The notes under the pieces are model-generated. The model had not been told where the DNA came from, did no database searches, and saw only the letters and a list, made by a program, of their open reading frames with translations. A stretch of DNA of 64,000 nucleotides, from positions 62,001-126,000 of the IMG/VR virus record IMGVR_UViG_3300028581_001382. The stretch is one strand, 5' to 3'. Positions 18,069 to 25,335 of this stretch are shown here, in pieces; within the stretch, counting starts at the first letter, position 1; each line of letters opens with the position of its first letter. The translations under genes and the position numbers were made by a program. The stretch is from a virus.

Positions 18069-18292
18069 TCTTCAACTCCAAAATGTTGTTTTAGATTGGC
18101 AATAATAAAACTTTTAGATAAAATTAGTGTGCCTTCTTCGGTGGCAGGCGAGCCATCAATCCAACTTACACATTCCTGAACAATCAACTCGGCGAACTTT
18201 TCAACATCAAACTTGTTACCAATATAACAACCAGTTTCATCATAACAACGAGGTGTTGCTAACTTCTCCAGTTCTTTAATTCGTTCGTTCAT
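18065..18292 (-). CDS. MNERI/FAELIVREC-family small protein
   Basis: 75 aa: MNERIKELEKLATPRCYDET, VEKFAELIVQECVSWIDGS, ending LKQHFGVEE. Paralogue of the copies at 17082, 17366, 37948 and 38277. The final codons form GGAGTTGAAGA, the ribosome site of the next gene, and its stop overlaps that gene's ATG. Function unknown. Confidence 0.75.
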   Translation of the reverse strand: MNERIKELEKLATPRCYDETGCYIGNKFDVEKFAELIVQECVSWIDGSPATEEGTLILSKSFIIANLKQHFGVEE

Positions 18293-18390
18293 TTTGCCAT
18301 GATCCTTGCCAACACTTCACGAGCCGCAGACAGGTCTTCTACTGGCCAAGTTGAATAAGATTGTGTCCAAGCAACGGAATACATTTTCAT
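18289..18390 (-). CDS. Tiny protein (33 aa)
   Basis: MKMYSVAWTQSYSTWPVEDL, then SAAREVLARIMAK. TTGGAGGCCTAAA precedes the ATG, and that GGAGG is itself part of the LEA-stop end of the upstream gene. The stop overlaps the next ATG (ATGA). Real by context; function unknown. Confidence 0.6.
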   Translation of the reverse strand: MKMYSVAWTQSYSTWPVEDLSAAREVLARIMAK

Positions 18391-18391
18391 T

Positions 18392-18820
18392 TTAGGCCTC
18401 CAAGGCATAGGGCTTGTCCCATGTGCCAATGTTGATGTCAATGTAGTGTGAGCGATGAAAGTAATCAGTTTGGGCGTCGTCTTTGTTGAAGAAGTCCGGA
18501 CCTTCCATAGCAGCCTTCATCTCGGTAAGAAACGCTCGGGCCTTGCCGCTGTAGTGTTCATGGATCCAATAAGTGTTCACGTCCAGGCTACGATTCTTGC
18601 GGATGTAAGCCACTTGGTCCTCGCTCATCTTGTTACCGTAGTTCTTGGCAGCATCGGTTTGGATGTAGTTTTCAACAAAGTCAATGCTGCCTTGACGCAC
18701 ATTCAGCACCAGTGTTGAGTGATTGCGAACTGCAATACTTGCCTTGATGCCGTACTTTTTGCAAATTGCCTTGATAGTAGGGGCCAGTTTTGCTTTCATG
18801 TCCTGGGATACGTATGCCAT
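18392..18820 (-). CDS. Conserved phage protein (MAYVSQDMK family)
   Basis: 142 aa: MAYVSQDMKAKLAPTIKAI, SIAVRNHSTLVLNVRQG, VNTYWIHEHYSGKARAFLTE and DINIGTWDKPYALEA. The arrangement (conserved HST, a DVN-YWI-H-Y region, QTDYF) is that of a protein widespread in phages and prophages. No enzyme is known to me. First gene after the promoter at 18854-18882. Confidence 0.8.
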   Translation of the reverse strand: MAYVSQDMKAKLAPTIKAICKKYGIKASIAVRNHSTLVLNVRQGSIDFVENYIQTDAAKNYGNKMSEDQVAYIRKNRSLDVNTYWIHEHYSGKARAFLTEMKAAMEGPDFFNKDDAQTDYFHRSHYIDINIGTWDKPYALEA

Positions 18821-18853
18821 CTTTCACTCCTGTTTGTTGCTGTCTATGTGTAT

Positions 18854-18882
18854 ATTATAGCAAATTGAGAAATTCTGGTCAA
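18854..18882 (-). promoter_or_regulatory. Early-type sigma70-like promoter
   Basis: Minus-strand TTGACC, 17-base spacer, TATAAT. The downstream leader (TATACACATAGACAGCAACA then AACAGGAG) is nearly identical to those at 19198 and, in part, 19763 and 20376. Confidence 0.8.
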
Positions 18883-18924
18883 CCGTTTTTGCTACACAAA
18901 AAGTAGTACTAAAAAGTATTACTT

Positions 18925-19164
18925 TTAGGCCATGTTGAGTTGAACTTGCAGACCTTCCCAAGTGCCGCCAAGGCCTGTGGAACACATCTCAACACCGTCA
19001 CCTGAACGGTATGCTTCGAGTGCATTCAGAGCCTTTTGAGTAGCGGCATTACAGTTCACAAAGTCACCGACACCGTTGCGAATCTGTTTAGCGGTGGCAT
19101 AGAAACATGCATCACCAACAATCACGCGGAATTTTTGGCTGGTCCTAAAACGCTTCATGTTCAT
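18925..19164 (-). CDS. Small phage hypothetical protein
   Basis: 79 aa: MNMKRFRTSQKFRVIVGDAC, then GLGGTWEGLQVQLNMA. AGGAGCTCCAA precedes the ATG. A single gene between two strong early-type promoters. I recognise no family beyond a general resemblance to small early phage proteins. Confidence 0.65.
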   Translation of the reverse strand: MNMKRFRTSQKFRVIVGDACFYATAKQIRNGVGDFVNCNAATQKALNALEAYRSGDGVEMCSTGLGGTWEGLQVQLNMA

Positions 19165-19197
19165 TTGGAGCTCCTGTTTGTTGCTGTCTATGTGTAT

Positions 19198-19226
19198 ATT
19201 ATAGCAAATTGGGAATTATCGGGCAA
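19198..19226 (-). promoter_or_regulatory. Early-type sigma70-like promoter
   Basis: Minus-strand TTGCCC, 17-base spacer, TATAAT, with the conserved ACACATAGACAGCAACA leader, just upstream of the gene at 19164. Confidence 0.7.
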
Positions 19227-19249
19227 CCGAAATTTGTAATACTCAAGTA

Positions 19250-19732
19250 TTACATCGACCAATAAGATTCTGACGCAGGGTTGCACGACCAGGGAGTGTC
19301 ACGGTCAATTTCAATGTCCTGGCCAGTCATCAGGTTTTTAACTGTTTTCATTGTGGGAAAGAACTCAATGCGGAAGCCTTTGCTCACAGGCCAAAGTTCA
19401 TATTGCAGTTCACGGACTTCACGCTTCATTTCAGCTTCATCGCGATTGCGCCATACAGTAGTCGAAACCAATCGCTCACCACTCTTGGTGCGACGATCTG
19501 TTTTGTAAATGTACACGGTGTGATCTTGCTTGCTCATGAGATTCTTGCGAGTGACCATGCGCGGTTGATAAGTTTTGGTATCAACAATGTCCAGCTCGTC
19601 AATGCTCCAACCTGCTTTATTGCAAAGACGAGTACGAGTGGCGCGAGCGGCACCAAAAGTCTTGTATGCACGGGTTCTGTGGGGACCGTCTGTAACAATG
19701 TGCCCGGTACCTTTTGCGACAATGTAAAACAT
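19250..19732 (-). CDS. Conserved phage protein ending PASESYWSM
   Basis: 160 aa: MFYIVAKGTGHIVTDGPHRT, AYKTFGAARATRTRL, VVTRKN-like VTRKNLMSKQDHTVYIYK and the end DTPWSCNPASESYWSM. The PHRTxAYKTxGAA start, RKNLMSG and final SEAYWSM-like motif are familiar from T4-like phage hypotheticals. Driven by the promoter at 19763-19791. Function unknown. Confidence 0.75.
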   Translation of the reverse strand: MFYIVAKGTGHIVTDGPHRTRAYKTFGAARATRTRLCNKAGWSIDELDIVDTKTYQPRMVTRKNLMSKQDHTVYIYKTDRRTKSGERLVSTTVWRNRDEAEMKREVRELQYELWPVSKGFRIEFFPTMKTVKNLMTGQDIEIDRDTPWSCNPASESYWSM

Positions 19733-19762
19733 TCTAGCTCCTTTGTTGCTGTCTATGTGTAT

Positions 19763-19791
19763 ATTATAGCCGATCTAGCAATTCCGGTCTA
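19763..19791 (-). promoter_or_regulatory. Early-type sigma70-like promoter (duplicated copy)
   Basis: Minus-strand TAGACC, 17-base spacer, TATAAT; part of the 141-bp duplication. Confidence 0.65.
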
Positions 19792-19809
19792 CCGTTTTAC
19801 ACCATATTT

Positions 19810-19890
19810 TTACAAAAAAGAACTAGATTTTTGTGGGATTTTTGCAACAAAATTTTGTTGTTTTTTTGCAACATTATCCAGTTCTGCTTC
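19810..19890 (-). pseudogene. Relic of the 3' end of the cyclotransferase-like gene
   Basis: Encodes AELDNVAKKQQNFVAKIPQK then SSSFL-stop, matching the C-terminus of the gene at 20402-20884 (ALDNVAKKQQDFVAKIPQKS). The relic stops earlier because AAA became TAA. It has no start of its own and is explained by the duplication around the HNH insertion. Confidence 0.8.
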
Positions 19891-19943
19891 ATATCGATCT
19901 CCTTTGTTGCCATGGGTGTCTATAGCGCCCGTCGGCACCCTTG

Positions 19944-20348
19944 TCACGCCGCTCTGTAGTGTCTCCAGCTGTCGTGGTCGCCCGAGCGCTTGCCTTTTTC
20001 CTTGTGGCATACACTGCATAACTCTTGTAGATTCGCAGTGCGGTTGTCTGTGTTGTTGCCGTTCTTGTGATCTACTTCTGTGCTGAGTTTAAAGCCGGTG
20101 CTCTTTACCAGAGCCCAATTTATCACACAGGGGAACCCCAATCGGCTCTTGGTGTTGCTGCAACGATTCTTCTTAAATCGCGTGACACCTGGCGCCAAGG
20201 GATAGTCCATGTAGCTGTTCTTGTGGCAAGTGCCGCAGAACACTCGGTACCGCACGCCTTCTTTACCCACTTTGCCACGCATGGGAACGCAAAAACTGCC
20301 ACAGCCTAGATTGATACAAACGGGTCTAAAATGCAATACTTTTCCCAC
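19944..20348 (-). CDS. HNH endonuclease
   Basis: 134 aa from a GTG at 20348 with AGGAGCACATT before it. Two CxxC-type pairs occur near the N-terminus (CGSF, FCGTCHKNS). The HNH core is TEVDHKNGNNTDNRTANLQE, then LCSVCHKEKG, near residues 88-122. Typical free-standing phage HNH, a mobile gene that cuts DNA. It sits between two copies of a 141-bp direct repeat, which is strong evidence that it was inserted. Confidence 0.9.
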   Translation of the reverse strand: MGKVLHFRPVCINLGCGSFCVPMRGKVGKEGVRYRVFCGTCHKNSYMDYPLAPGVTRFKKNRCSNTKSRLGFPCVINWALVKSTGFKLSTEVDHKNGNNTDNRTANLQELCSVCHKEKGKRSGDHDSWRHYRAA

Positions 20349-20362
20349 AATGTGCTCCTTAG

Positions 20363-20503
20363 TGTCTATGTGTGTATTGTAGCCAATCTAGCAATTCTGG
20401 TCTACCGTTTTACATCATATTTTTTCAAAAAAGAACTAGATTTTTGTGGTATTTTTGCAACGAAATCTTGTTGTTTTTTTGCAACATTATCTAGTGCAGC
20501 TTC
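20363..20503. repeat. Right copy of 141-bp direct repeat flanking the HNH gene
   Basis: Contains the true 3' end of the cyclotransferase-like gene and the promoter at 20376-20404. Confidence 0.9.
20376..20404 (-). promoter_or_regulatory. Early-type promoter before the HNH gene
   Basis: Minus-strand TAGACC, 17-base spacer, TACAAT; a weaker relative of the other copies. Confidence 0.55.
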
Positions 20504-20884
20504 AATTTGATCCCAGGGCACACCGTGTTCCTTATACCCTTCTGATAGCATATTCAAGTATTCTTGACTGGGATAACCATCAGGATTATCGGGCTGCATA
20601 CGGTAACATTCTGCCATCACAATATTGCCTTGATATTGCACAGGCAATATGTCACGGCCGTAATAATACGGATATCCTTCCAGCTGATCCAACGATTTCA
20701 AATGATCCGTATCAATCAGCCACAGCACACCATCAACTGAAGAGTCAGCTGGCACTACATCAGCATGTCGCGCAAATCTAAACTCATGATCCAGCAGGGT
20801 GGCTGCACCCATGCTGATGGCACCAGGACAACGATGAGCCATCTGGGCGGTGTTTGTGTTCATGCCATATGCAAAATAAAACAT
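20402..20884 (-). CDS. Gamma-glutamylcyclotransferase-like protein
   Basis: 160 aa. YFAYGMNTNTAQMAHRCPGA at the N-terminus is the GGCT-fold phosphate-binding YGSN-type motif. VDGVLWLID and LDQLEGYPYYYGRD carry the glutamate expected for catalysis (in LEGYP). The C-terminal ~30 residues (LDNVAKKQQDFVAKIPQKSS) are an extra Lys-rich tail. Family members cleave gamma-glutamyl-amines or cyclise gamma-glutamyl peptides; the substrate is unknown here. The start abuts the upstream stop. Confidence 0.85.
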   Translation of the reverse strand: MFYFAYGMNTNTAQMAHRCPGAISMGAATLLDHEFRFARHADVVPADSSVDGVLWLIDTDHLKSLDQLEGYPYYYGRDILPVQYQGNIVMAECYRMQPDNPDGYPSQEYLNMLSEGYKEHGVPWDQIEAALDNVAKKQQDFVAKIPQKSSSFLKKYDVKR

Positions 20885-21444
20885 CAGTCGATAATCAAGT
20901 GTTTAAAATAGTCAAAGTGGCGTTCCAGTGTCCAAGTGTTTGGATCAACTGAAACTCCGTCATGGGTTTCAAATGTGGCCTCAAATACCTGACTGTAACG
21001 TCGGAATGGCAACCACATGTCCGGAGTGGCACTGGCCCACCCTGCATCTTTGAGTTGGACATGTTTTGCACGGCTCAACTTTACTGTAGGGGCATTCAGT
21101 GCCTGTTCAACTGTGATTGCCCCTGCCAGCAACAAATCTCGAATACGTTTTAGCGGAATTAAATGTTCAAAGTCTGTTTCTGTATCAGCACCTTGTTCGT
21201 GATAATGTGCAGCCATGTTGTCACGTTGTTTGATACAATACTCGTGATAACGACGAATTTGTTCATCAATATCAGTACGGATTTCTCGCAACAGTTGTTG
21301 ATCATTTTCCACAGCACGATATTCGTCGATGAATCGAGCCAGTTGTGTGTTACAGCGTGTTGCTACTGTTTTGTAAGTTTCCGCAGTGCGTTTGGTCTTA
21401 CTATACACTGGTGCTGTGAATTTTTCAAGAGATTCTTTAAGCAT
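20884..21444 (-). CDS. Hypothetical protein, helical
   Basis: 186 aa: MLKESLEKFTAPVYSKTKRT, a charged helical middle (VENDQQLLREIRTDIDEQIR), and a hydrophilic end FDYFKHLIID. The stretch QLKDAGWASATPDMWLPFRR suggests a small C-terminal domain. No family recognised. It shares one base with the next gene. Confidence 0.65.
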   Translation of the reverse strand: MLKESLEKFTAPVYSKTKRTAETYKTVATRCNTQLARFIDEYRAVENDQQLLREIRTDIDEQIRRYHEYCIKQRDNMAAHYHEQGADTETDFEHLIPLKRIRDLLLAGAITVEQALNAPTVKLSRAKHVQLKDAGWASATPDMWLPFRRYSQVFEATFETHDGVSVDPNTWTLERHFDYFKHLIID

Positions 21445-21446
21445 GA

Positions 21447-21974
21447 TTATTCAAACAATGTGTTCCAAGTTGATGTTGCTATGTAACTTTTTTTATCAAT
21501 GTAAGATTCATCCTTGATGTTGCCAATTGGGATGTGGCCATGCAATTCCAGATGTTCTTTAATTAATTGTCTTTCAAGTTGTTTTACGTGTAGAACAGGA
21601 TCATGAATACTAGGGCTTGGCACCTTGGTTAAATCATAAACCGTAAGTTTCATTCCAACACGATTTAGATTCTTTCCAGTTTTCTGAAAAAAATATTCGT
21701 CAATGGTACGCATATCACTGCCATTTGGCCCAGACAATCGATATTTCCACCCAAGTAAATGTCCAGCTTGTCGATATGTACGATCACCTGAGTTTGAGTT
21801 CTTATCTACACTAATCCCATGTTTGACTATCATTTCTTGATATTCAAATGTGTATACATAGTAGATTACATCTAAAGCCTTCATGATTGAAGAAATATCT
21901 GATGCCTGAGAAAGTGAAGCCAATTCAATTTCGTAAACTGGATACGGAGTAGTTTTTAATATTCGATAACTCAT
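21447..21974 (-). CDS. Conserved phage protein, possible GIY-YIG-like fold
   Basis: 175 aa from the ATG at 21974 (MSYRILKTTPYPVYEIELAS). AAGGAGATGTAAA before it lies in the PKEM-stop end of the ParB-like gene. YYVYTFEYQEMIVKHGISVD, then GDRTYRQAGHLLGWKYRLSG, looks like an uncommon GIY-YIG-type start (YVYTF...KHGIS), but catalytic residues are not certain. Pairing with the ParB-like gene may be functional. Confidence 0.65.
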   Translation of the reverse strand: MSYRILKTTPYPVYEIELASLSQASDISSIMKALDVIYYVYTFEYQEMIVKHGISVDKNSNSGDRTYRQAGHLLGWKYRLSGPNGSDMRTIDEYFFQKTGKNLNRVGMKLTVYDLTKVPSPSIHDPVLHVKQLERQLIKEHLELHGHIPIGNIKDESYIDKKSYIATSTWNTLFE

Positions 21975-21975
21975 T

Positions 21976-23022
21976 TTACATCTCCTTGGGGAACAATCCT
22001 TCAGCAACATTGCCTTCTTCAATACCCATCTTGGCTCCTTCGCCGTGATATGGCAGATTCAATGTGCCACCGTTCCGCATGTACAGTTCACGCAGGAAGT
22101 TGCTCATTGCACTTGGGGCACTCCAGGTACTACCTGGATTTACATGTTCCCATTGCACTTTGGCCTTGGCGTGAATCAAGTTGGAACTTTTAAAGGTATT
22201 CTTGACTAATTTAAGAACGTCTTGCATCCAACCGGCAGGCAACGGTGTAACAACTGCATTGATGCGATGCAGCTCGTACAATCCAATGTACACACCCTGA
22301 TCAATTTCTTCTTGCATAGGGAATACATCTTTGATTGCAGTTAGAATATTAAACAACACCTTTCCGCTGTCATCAACTTCAATGCCTTTTTGTGCATACT
22401 TAAAGTGACTGAAGAAATGATCGTTGTCGCCGCGCAGGTTGTCGCTGGCACGTGATCCTTTGTCTTGCAAGTCAATACCCACAGCATCAAATTGATCTTG
22501 CATAGTGCGAGCTCGTACCACTTTGATATCACGGCTTCCATTTTTGTAACGCACTAGGGCATTACGATGAAGGTCGCCAGGATTCAGTCGCTTGACGCCA
22601 GTATCATTGAGCATTTCAAATGCATAGCTGGCAAAGTTTGGGTCGTCAGTTTCAACCACAGCACAAGGAATTTCTGTAAATCCCAGAATACCAGCTGCAA
22701 TAGTACGATGCTGGGCATCATACAAATAGGTCTTGGGCAATCCATTCAGGCGACAGGCAGAACCTGGCGAACAGATACGAGGATCCCATTTGCGCATGAT
22801 GTTAATGATGTGCTTGTGAATAACATCACGTTGCACCTCATAGTCGATCCAGAGATCCTCAATCAAGATCATTGTGCTTACTGGAAATTTATGTGACATT
22901 GCACGAGCACGGGTTTTCCATGCGTCAATGTCTTTTTGTGTTACTCCGTAGTGTGCTTTGAGTTGAGTTTCAACCTCGGCAATAACATCCGTGAGTTTAC
23001 GTGTGAGGCGTTTAGCTGCCAT
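21976..23022 (-). CDS. ParB/DGQHR-like domain protein
   Basis: 348 aa. The central motif LYDAQHRTIAAGILGFTEIP is the ParB-like DGQHR signature with A in place of G, as in ParB-superfamily nucleases and DNA-modification partners. A helical N-terminus (RLTRKLTDVIAEVETQLKAH) precedes it, and WIDYEVQRDVIHKHIINIMR fits the ParB entry strand. Role (DNA binding, nuclease or nucleotide binding) is open. Driven by the promoter at 23074-23102. Confidence 0.8.
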   Translation of the reverse strand: MAAKRLTRKLTDVIAEVETQLKAHYGVTQKDIDAWKTRARAMSHKFPVSTMILIEDLWIDYEVQRDVIHKHIINIMRKWDPRICSPGSACRLNGLPKTYLYDAQHRTIAAGILGFTEIPCAVVETDDPNFASYAFEMLNDTGVKRLNPGDLHRNALVRYKNGSRDIKVVRARTMQDQFDAVGIDLQDKGSRASDNLRGDNDHFFSHFKYAQKGIEVDDSGKVLFNILTAIKDVFPMQEEIDQGVYIGLYELHRINAVVTPLPAGWMQDVLKLVKNTFKSSNLIHAKAKVQWEHVNPGSTWSAPSAMSNFLRELYMRNGGTLNLPYHGEGAKMGIEEGNVAEGLFPKEM

Positions 23023-23073
23023 TTGAGTTACCTTTCTTACCGGAACAATACCGGATTAGTTAATTAAGTGTGT

Positions 23074-23102
23074 AGTATAGCAGCACCTGCGATACTGGTC
23101 AA
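23074..23102 (-). promoter_or_regulatory. Early-type sigma70-like promoter
   Basis: Minus-strand TTGACC, 17-base spacer, TATACT, ~50 bases before the ParB-like gene. Confidence 0.7.
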
Positions 23103-23105
23103 CCT

Positions 23106-23462
23106 CTAAATAATTGCTATTTTTTCGTTGGCAGATCTGCGATCACTGTACAACTGCTCGCCCCTGGCTCGAATCAAATCAGCTGCCGATTGCGGATGTT
23201 GAGTGAACATTTCCACAAGATCTTCTCGGTCTATACTACCATCCACACCGATGGCATAGATTTCATAATGCCGTTGTGGATTAAACCTTGCGCGAAGTTT
23301 CCAGTGCTCGATGTTGAAATTCTCTTTAGGCACAGGTTTGTTGCCCAATATAGCCCAGGCTTTGAGAGCAGGATCGTAAACTTCGGCCACAGCTTCTAGT
23401 CCGTTGCAATCCCACATCACAACAAACGTTCGTGGGCGCGGTTCTTGATCGTCTTGAATCAT
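23106..23462 (-). CDS. Conserved phage hypothetical protein
   Basis: 118 aa: RTFVVMWDCNGLEAVAEVYD, then WKLRARFNPQRHYEIYAIGV and DREDLVEMFTQHPQSAADLI. This order (short beta domain, RYNxQRHYEIY-type motif, helical end) is familiar from T4-like marine phages. Function unknown. The start overlaps the upstream gene by ATGA. Confidence 0.72.
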   Translation of the reverse strand: MIQDDQEPRPRTFVVMWDCNGLEAVAEVYDPALKAWAILGNKPVPKENFNIEHWKLRARFNPQRHYEIYAIGVDGSIDREDLVEMFTQHPQSAADLIRARGEQLYSDRRSANEKIAII

Positions 23463-23683
23463 AATTGAAATTGCTTTAGCACTTGTTTGGCTTGATTGAA
23501 ATTCTTGATGTCAAGCTCTATAGTCTCATATTCCAGTAGACACATCAACGTACTGGCTTGAACTTGGTCTTGTTCATTGAGATTTTCATACCAGGAGAGA
23601 AATTCATCACGTGTGGAACAACTCCAAATCTTATCCAACATGGCATATTGTGATCGGGTAAGGTTGTCAATTTTTATAAGCAT
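23459..23683 (-). CDS. Small phage protein, LTRSQYAMLDKIW family
   Basis: 74 aa: MLIKIDNLTRSQYAMLDKIW, ending NFNQAKQVLKQFQL. The end matches that of the gene at 26180-26341 (DFSEAKQVLDRIR), so the two are probably related. Conserved small phage protein by recollection; function unknown. Confidence 0.7.
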   Translation of the reverse strand: MLIKIDNLTRSQYAMLDKIWSCSTRDEFLSWYENLNEQDQVQASTLMCLLEYETIELDIKNFNQAKQVLKQFQL

Positions 23684-23688
23684 GGTTG

Positions 23689-23973
23689 TTACTTTTCTTC
23701 GTTGTTGATTAATCCGTTACTGCGTCGATCTGAAACATTATCTAGGTCTTGTTCCAATCGTCTTTCTTTGATTGATTTTATACCTAAAACTTTTTCTCCC
23801 GAGCAAAGCAAACATTTGGGATTGCCACAATCCAATGCATGGTGTTTCACAAACTTGTGAGGTTCTGTAACTGGAACTCTAAAAGTTTTGGCGATCTTGG
23901 TTTGCTTTTTCACAGCATTCTCATCTTTTTGAATGCGCTTGTTTTTTTTGATTTTGTCTTGTTCTGTGCTCAT
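23689..23973 (-). CDS. Small phage protein with Cys pair
   Basis: 94 aa from the ATG at 23973, overlapping the upstream stop as ATGA. Very basic N-terminus (QDKIKKNKRIQKDENAVKKQ), HHALDCGNPKCLLCSGEKVL giving a C-x4-C-x2-C metal-binding candidate, and ERRLEQDLDNVSDRRSNG. Similar proteins with a CGxxxCxxC motif occur in T4-like phages. Function unknown. Confidence 0.68.
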   Translation of the reverse strand: MSTEQDKIKKNKRIQKDENAVKKQTKIAKTFRVPVTEPHKFVKHHALDCGNPKCLLCSGEKVLGIKSIKERRLEQDLDNVSDRRSNGLINNEEK

Positions 23974-24203
23974 TGCCACCTCAGTAAAAATGCAAAATAA
24001 TCTCGCTCACTGTCGAAATAAAAAACATATCTACCTGGCTGTTGATAATTGCTCATCTCTACCAGTTGCCATCGCCAATCATGCACCAGTTCATCTTTGC
24101 ACCATTCGATCATCTGGTCCAGAATGCCTGTTTTCTTTCCAAGTTCATGCGAATGTCGAAAACTTTCCTTGTCGCGTACAGCATAATGATCTAAAATTTG
24201 CAT
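23970..24203 (-). CDS. Small FxLRW-family protein
   Basis: 77 aa: MQILDHYAVRDKESFRHSHE, then WCKDELVHDWRWQLVEMSNY, ending FDSERDYFAFLLRWQ. Paralogue of the 11.7-13 kb array. Its end CTGAGGTGGCAATGA encodes LRWQ-stop plus the ribosome site and start overlap of the next, unrelated gene. Function unknown. Confidence 0.72.
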   Translation of the reverse strand: MQILDHYAVRDKESFRHSHELGKKTGILDQMIEWCKDELVHDWRWQLVEMSNYQQPGRYVFYFDSERDYFAFLLRWQ

Positions 24204-24228
24204 GTATTATTATATATGTACTCGTCTT

Positions 24229-24420
24229 CTATCTCTGACACTTTAGACCATAGAAGGTGGTCATTGTTTGGTCCTGAAACATCAGCACCACAGATTTGGG
24301 ATTTGGAATATATTTCCAACAAAAGTCCTGGCCTTGCACAAGACCATCATTTCTCAATTGGTAACATATTTCTATACCACGAGCAGCACTGGTATTCTCA
24401 AACACAATTTCATACCACAT
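24229..24420 (-). CDS. Small protein, divergent FxLRW relative
   Basis: 63 aa: MWYEIVFENTSAARGIEICY, ending MFQDQTMTTFYGLKCQR. The end follows the same pattern (F..D....F.xLK) but without the terminal RW. It overlaps the upstream gene by 11 bases. Function unknown. Confidence 0.6.
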   Translation of the reverse strand: MWYEIVFENTSAARGIEICYQLRNDGLVQGQDFCWKYIPNPKSVVLMFQDQTMTTFYGLKCQR

Positions 24421-24643
24421 ACGATGCTCGTATGTATTGTTCTAGTTCAGGTGTATGCATGTCAAATAGCTGCAACACAGCATCGTATATCTCAAAATAC
24501 TGGCAAAAACTTAGACCATACTCGATGCCCTTTAACGCATCCCAGGTATAGAGCTTTTGCCAGTGTTCAAAGTCAGATTCTGAAATCTTGAGATCTCTAG
24601 CATTGAAACGAGCACTCAGTTGGTCTACCATATTTTTAAACAT
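24410..24643 (-). CDS. Hypothetical protein
   Basis: 77 aa, helical and acidic: MFKNMVDQLSARFNARDLKI, YEIYDAVLQLF-like FEIYDAVLQLFDMHTPE. Overlaps its neighbours at both ends. No family recognised. Confidence 0.6.
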   Translation of the reverse strand: MFKNMVDQLSARFNARDLKISESDFEHWQKLYTWDALKGIEYGLSFCQYFEIYDAVLQLFDMHTPELEQYIRASYVV

Positions 24644-25334
24644 TCTTGCTCAATCTAAAAGTTTTTAACAAAACATAATACTGGTCTTGCTCACCATAGA
24701 ATGGTTTCCAGCTTGCATTACGTCCAGCAACTGATATACTGCCACTATCAAATAAACTATCCATGACTCCGTACAAACTATTTGTATGCCCAACTGCAAC
24801 CATAACCGGGCAGTCCTGACAGTCACGAAACCAAAATTGAGTAGTATCGTGTGCCCGTCGATATTGCACTACACGTTCTACGCTATGCAAGTTCCAAACA
24901 AGTGGTCCAGGAGATTGTGTCCTCAGGCGTGCTGGTACTGGTTTTGTCAATTTCATCACGTTGGCCACAGCTTGGTCTTCATGATAAAAGTATGGCAAAC
25001 GATACAGCATACCAACTTCGGCTTTGGTCAGCTCGTGATTGCCCACAAGAAATGCACCCAACTTGGCTCGCCAGTCAGACACTTTTTGATCACGTAGTTT
25101 TGCCATGACCAACTGATCCAAAAAGTGTTTTCTCACAGCAGCACCACACACACGGTCTTCTTCAGTGACCTCTGTGATTTCTTCAAGATCTGTCCATAGT
25201 CCGTCTCCAGCATTGCCAATGCGCCAACTGGCACAACTCAGCACCACTGGATCGTCTTGAAACTTTAGTTTAGGACTGCTGGTATACGGATCTGGCAGGT
25301 TAACTTCTGTACTAGTATCAAACACAAATGTCAT
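24636..25334 (-). CDS. Conserved phage protein with Cys/His features
   Basis: 232 aa from the ATG at 25334, chosen because GGGATTGAT lies directly before it; an in-frame extension to 25400 lies inside the upstream gene. VVLSCASWRIGNAGDGLWTD near residue 30, GNHELTKAEVGMLYRL, and RDCQDCPVMVAVGHTN. Function unknown. Confidence 0.65.
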   Translation of the reverse strand: MTFVFDTSTEVNLPDPYTSSPKLKFQDDPVVLSCASWRIGNAGDGLWTDLEEITEVTEEDRVCGAAVRKHFLDQLVMAKLRDQKVSDWRAKLGAFLVGNHELTKAEVGMLYRLPYFYHEDQAVANVMKLTKPVPARLRTQSPGPLVWNLHSVERVVQYRRAHDTTQFWFRDCQDCPVMVAVGHTNSLYGVMDSLFDSGSISVAGRNASWKPFYGEQDQYYVLLKTFRLSKNV

Positions 25335-25335
25335 A

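Larger units (their letters stand above)
19750..19890. repeat. Left copy of 141-bp direct repeat flanking the HNH gene
   Basis: Aligns without gaps to 20363-20503, with about a dozen mismatches by hand. Each copy holds the promoter and the 3' end of the cyclotransferase-like gene. Confidence 0.9.
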
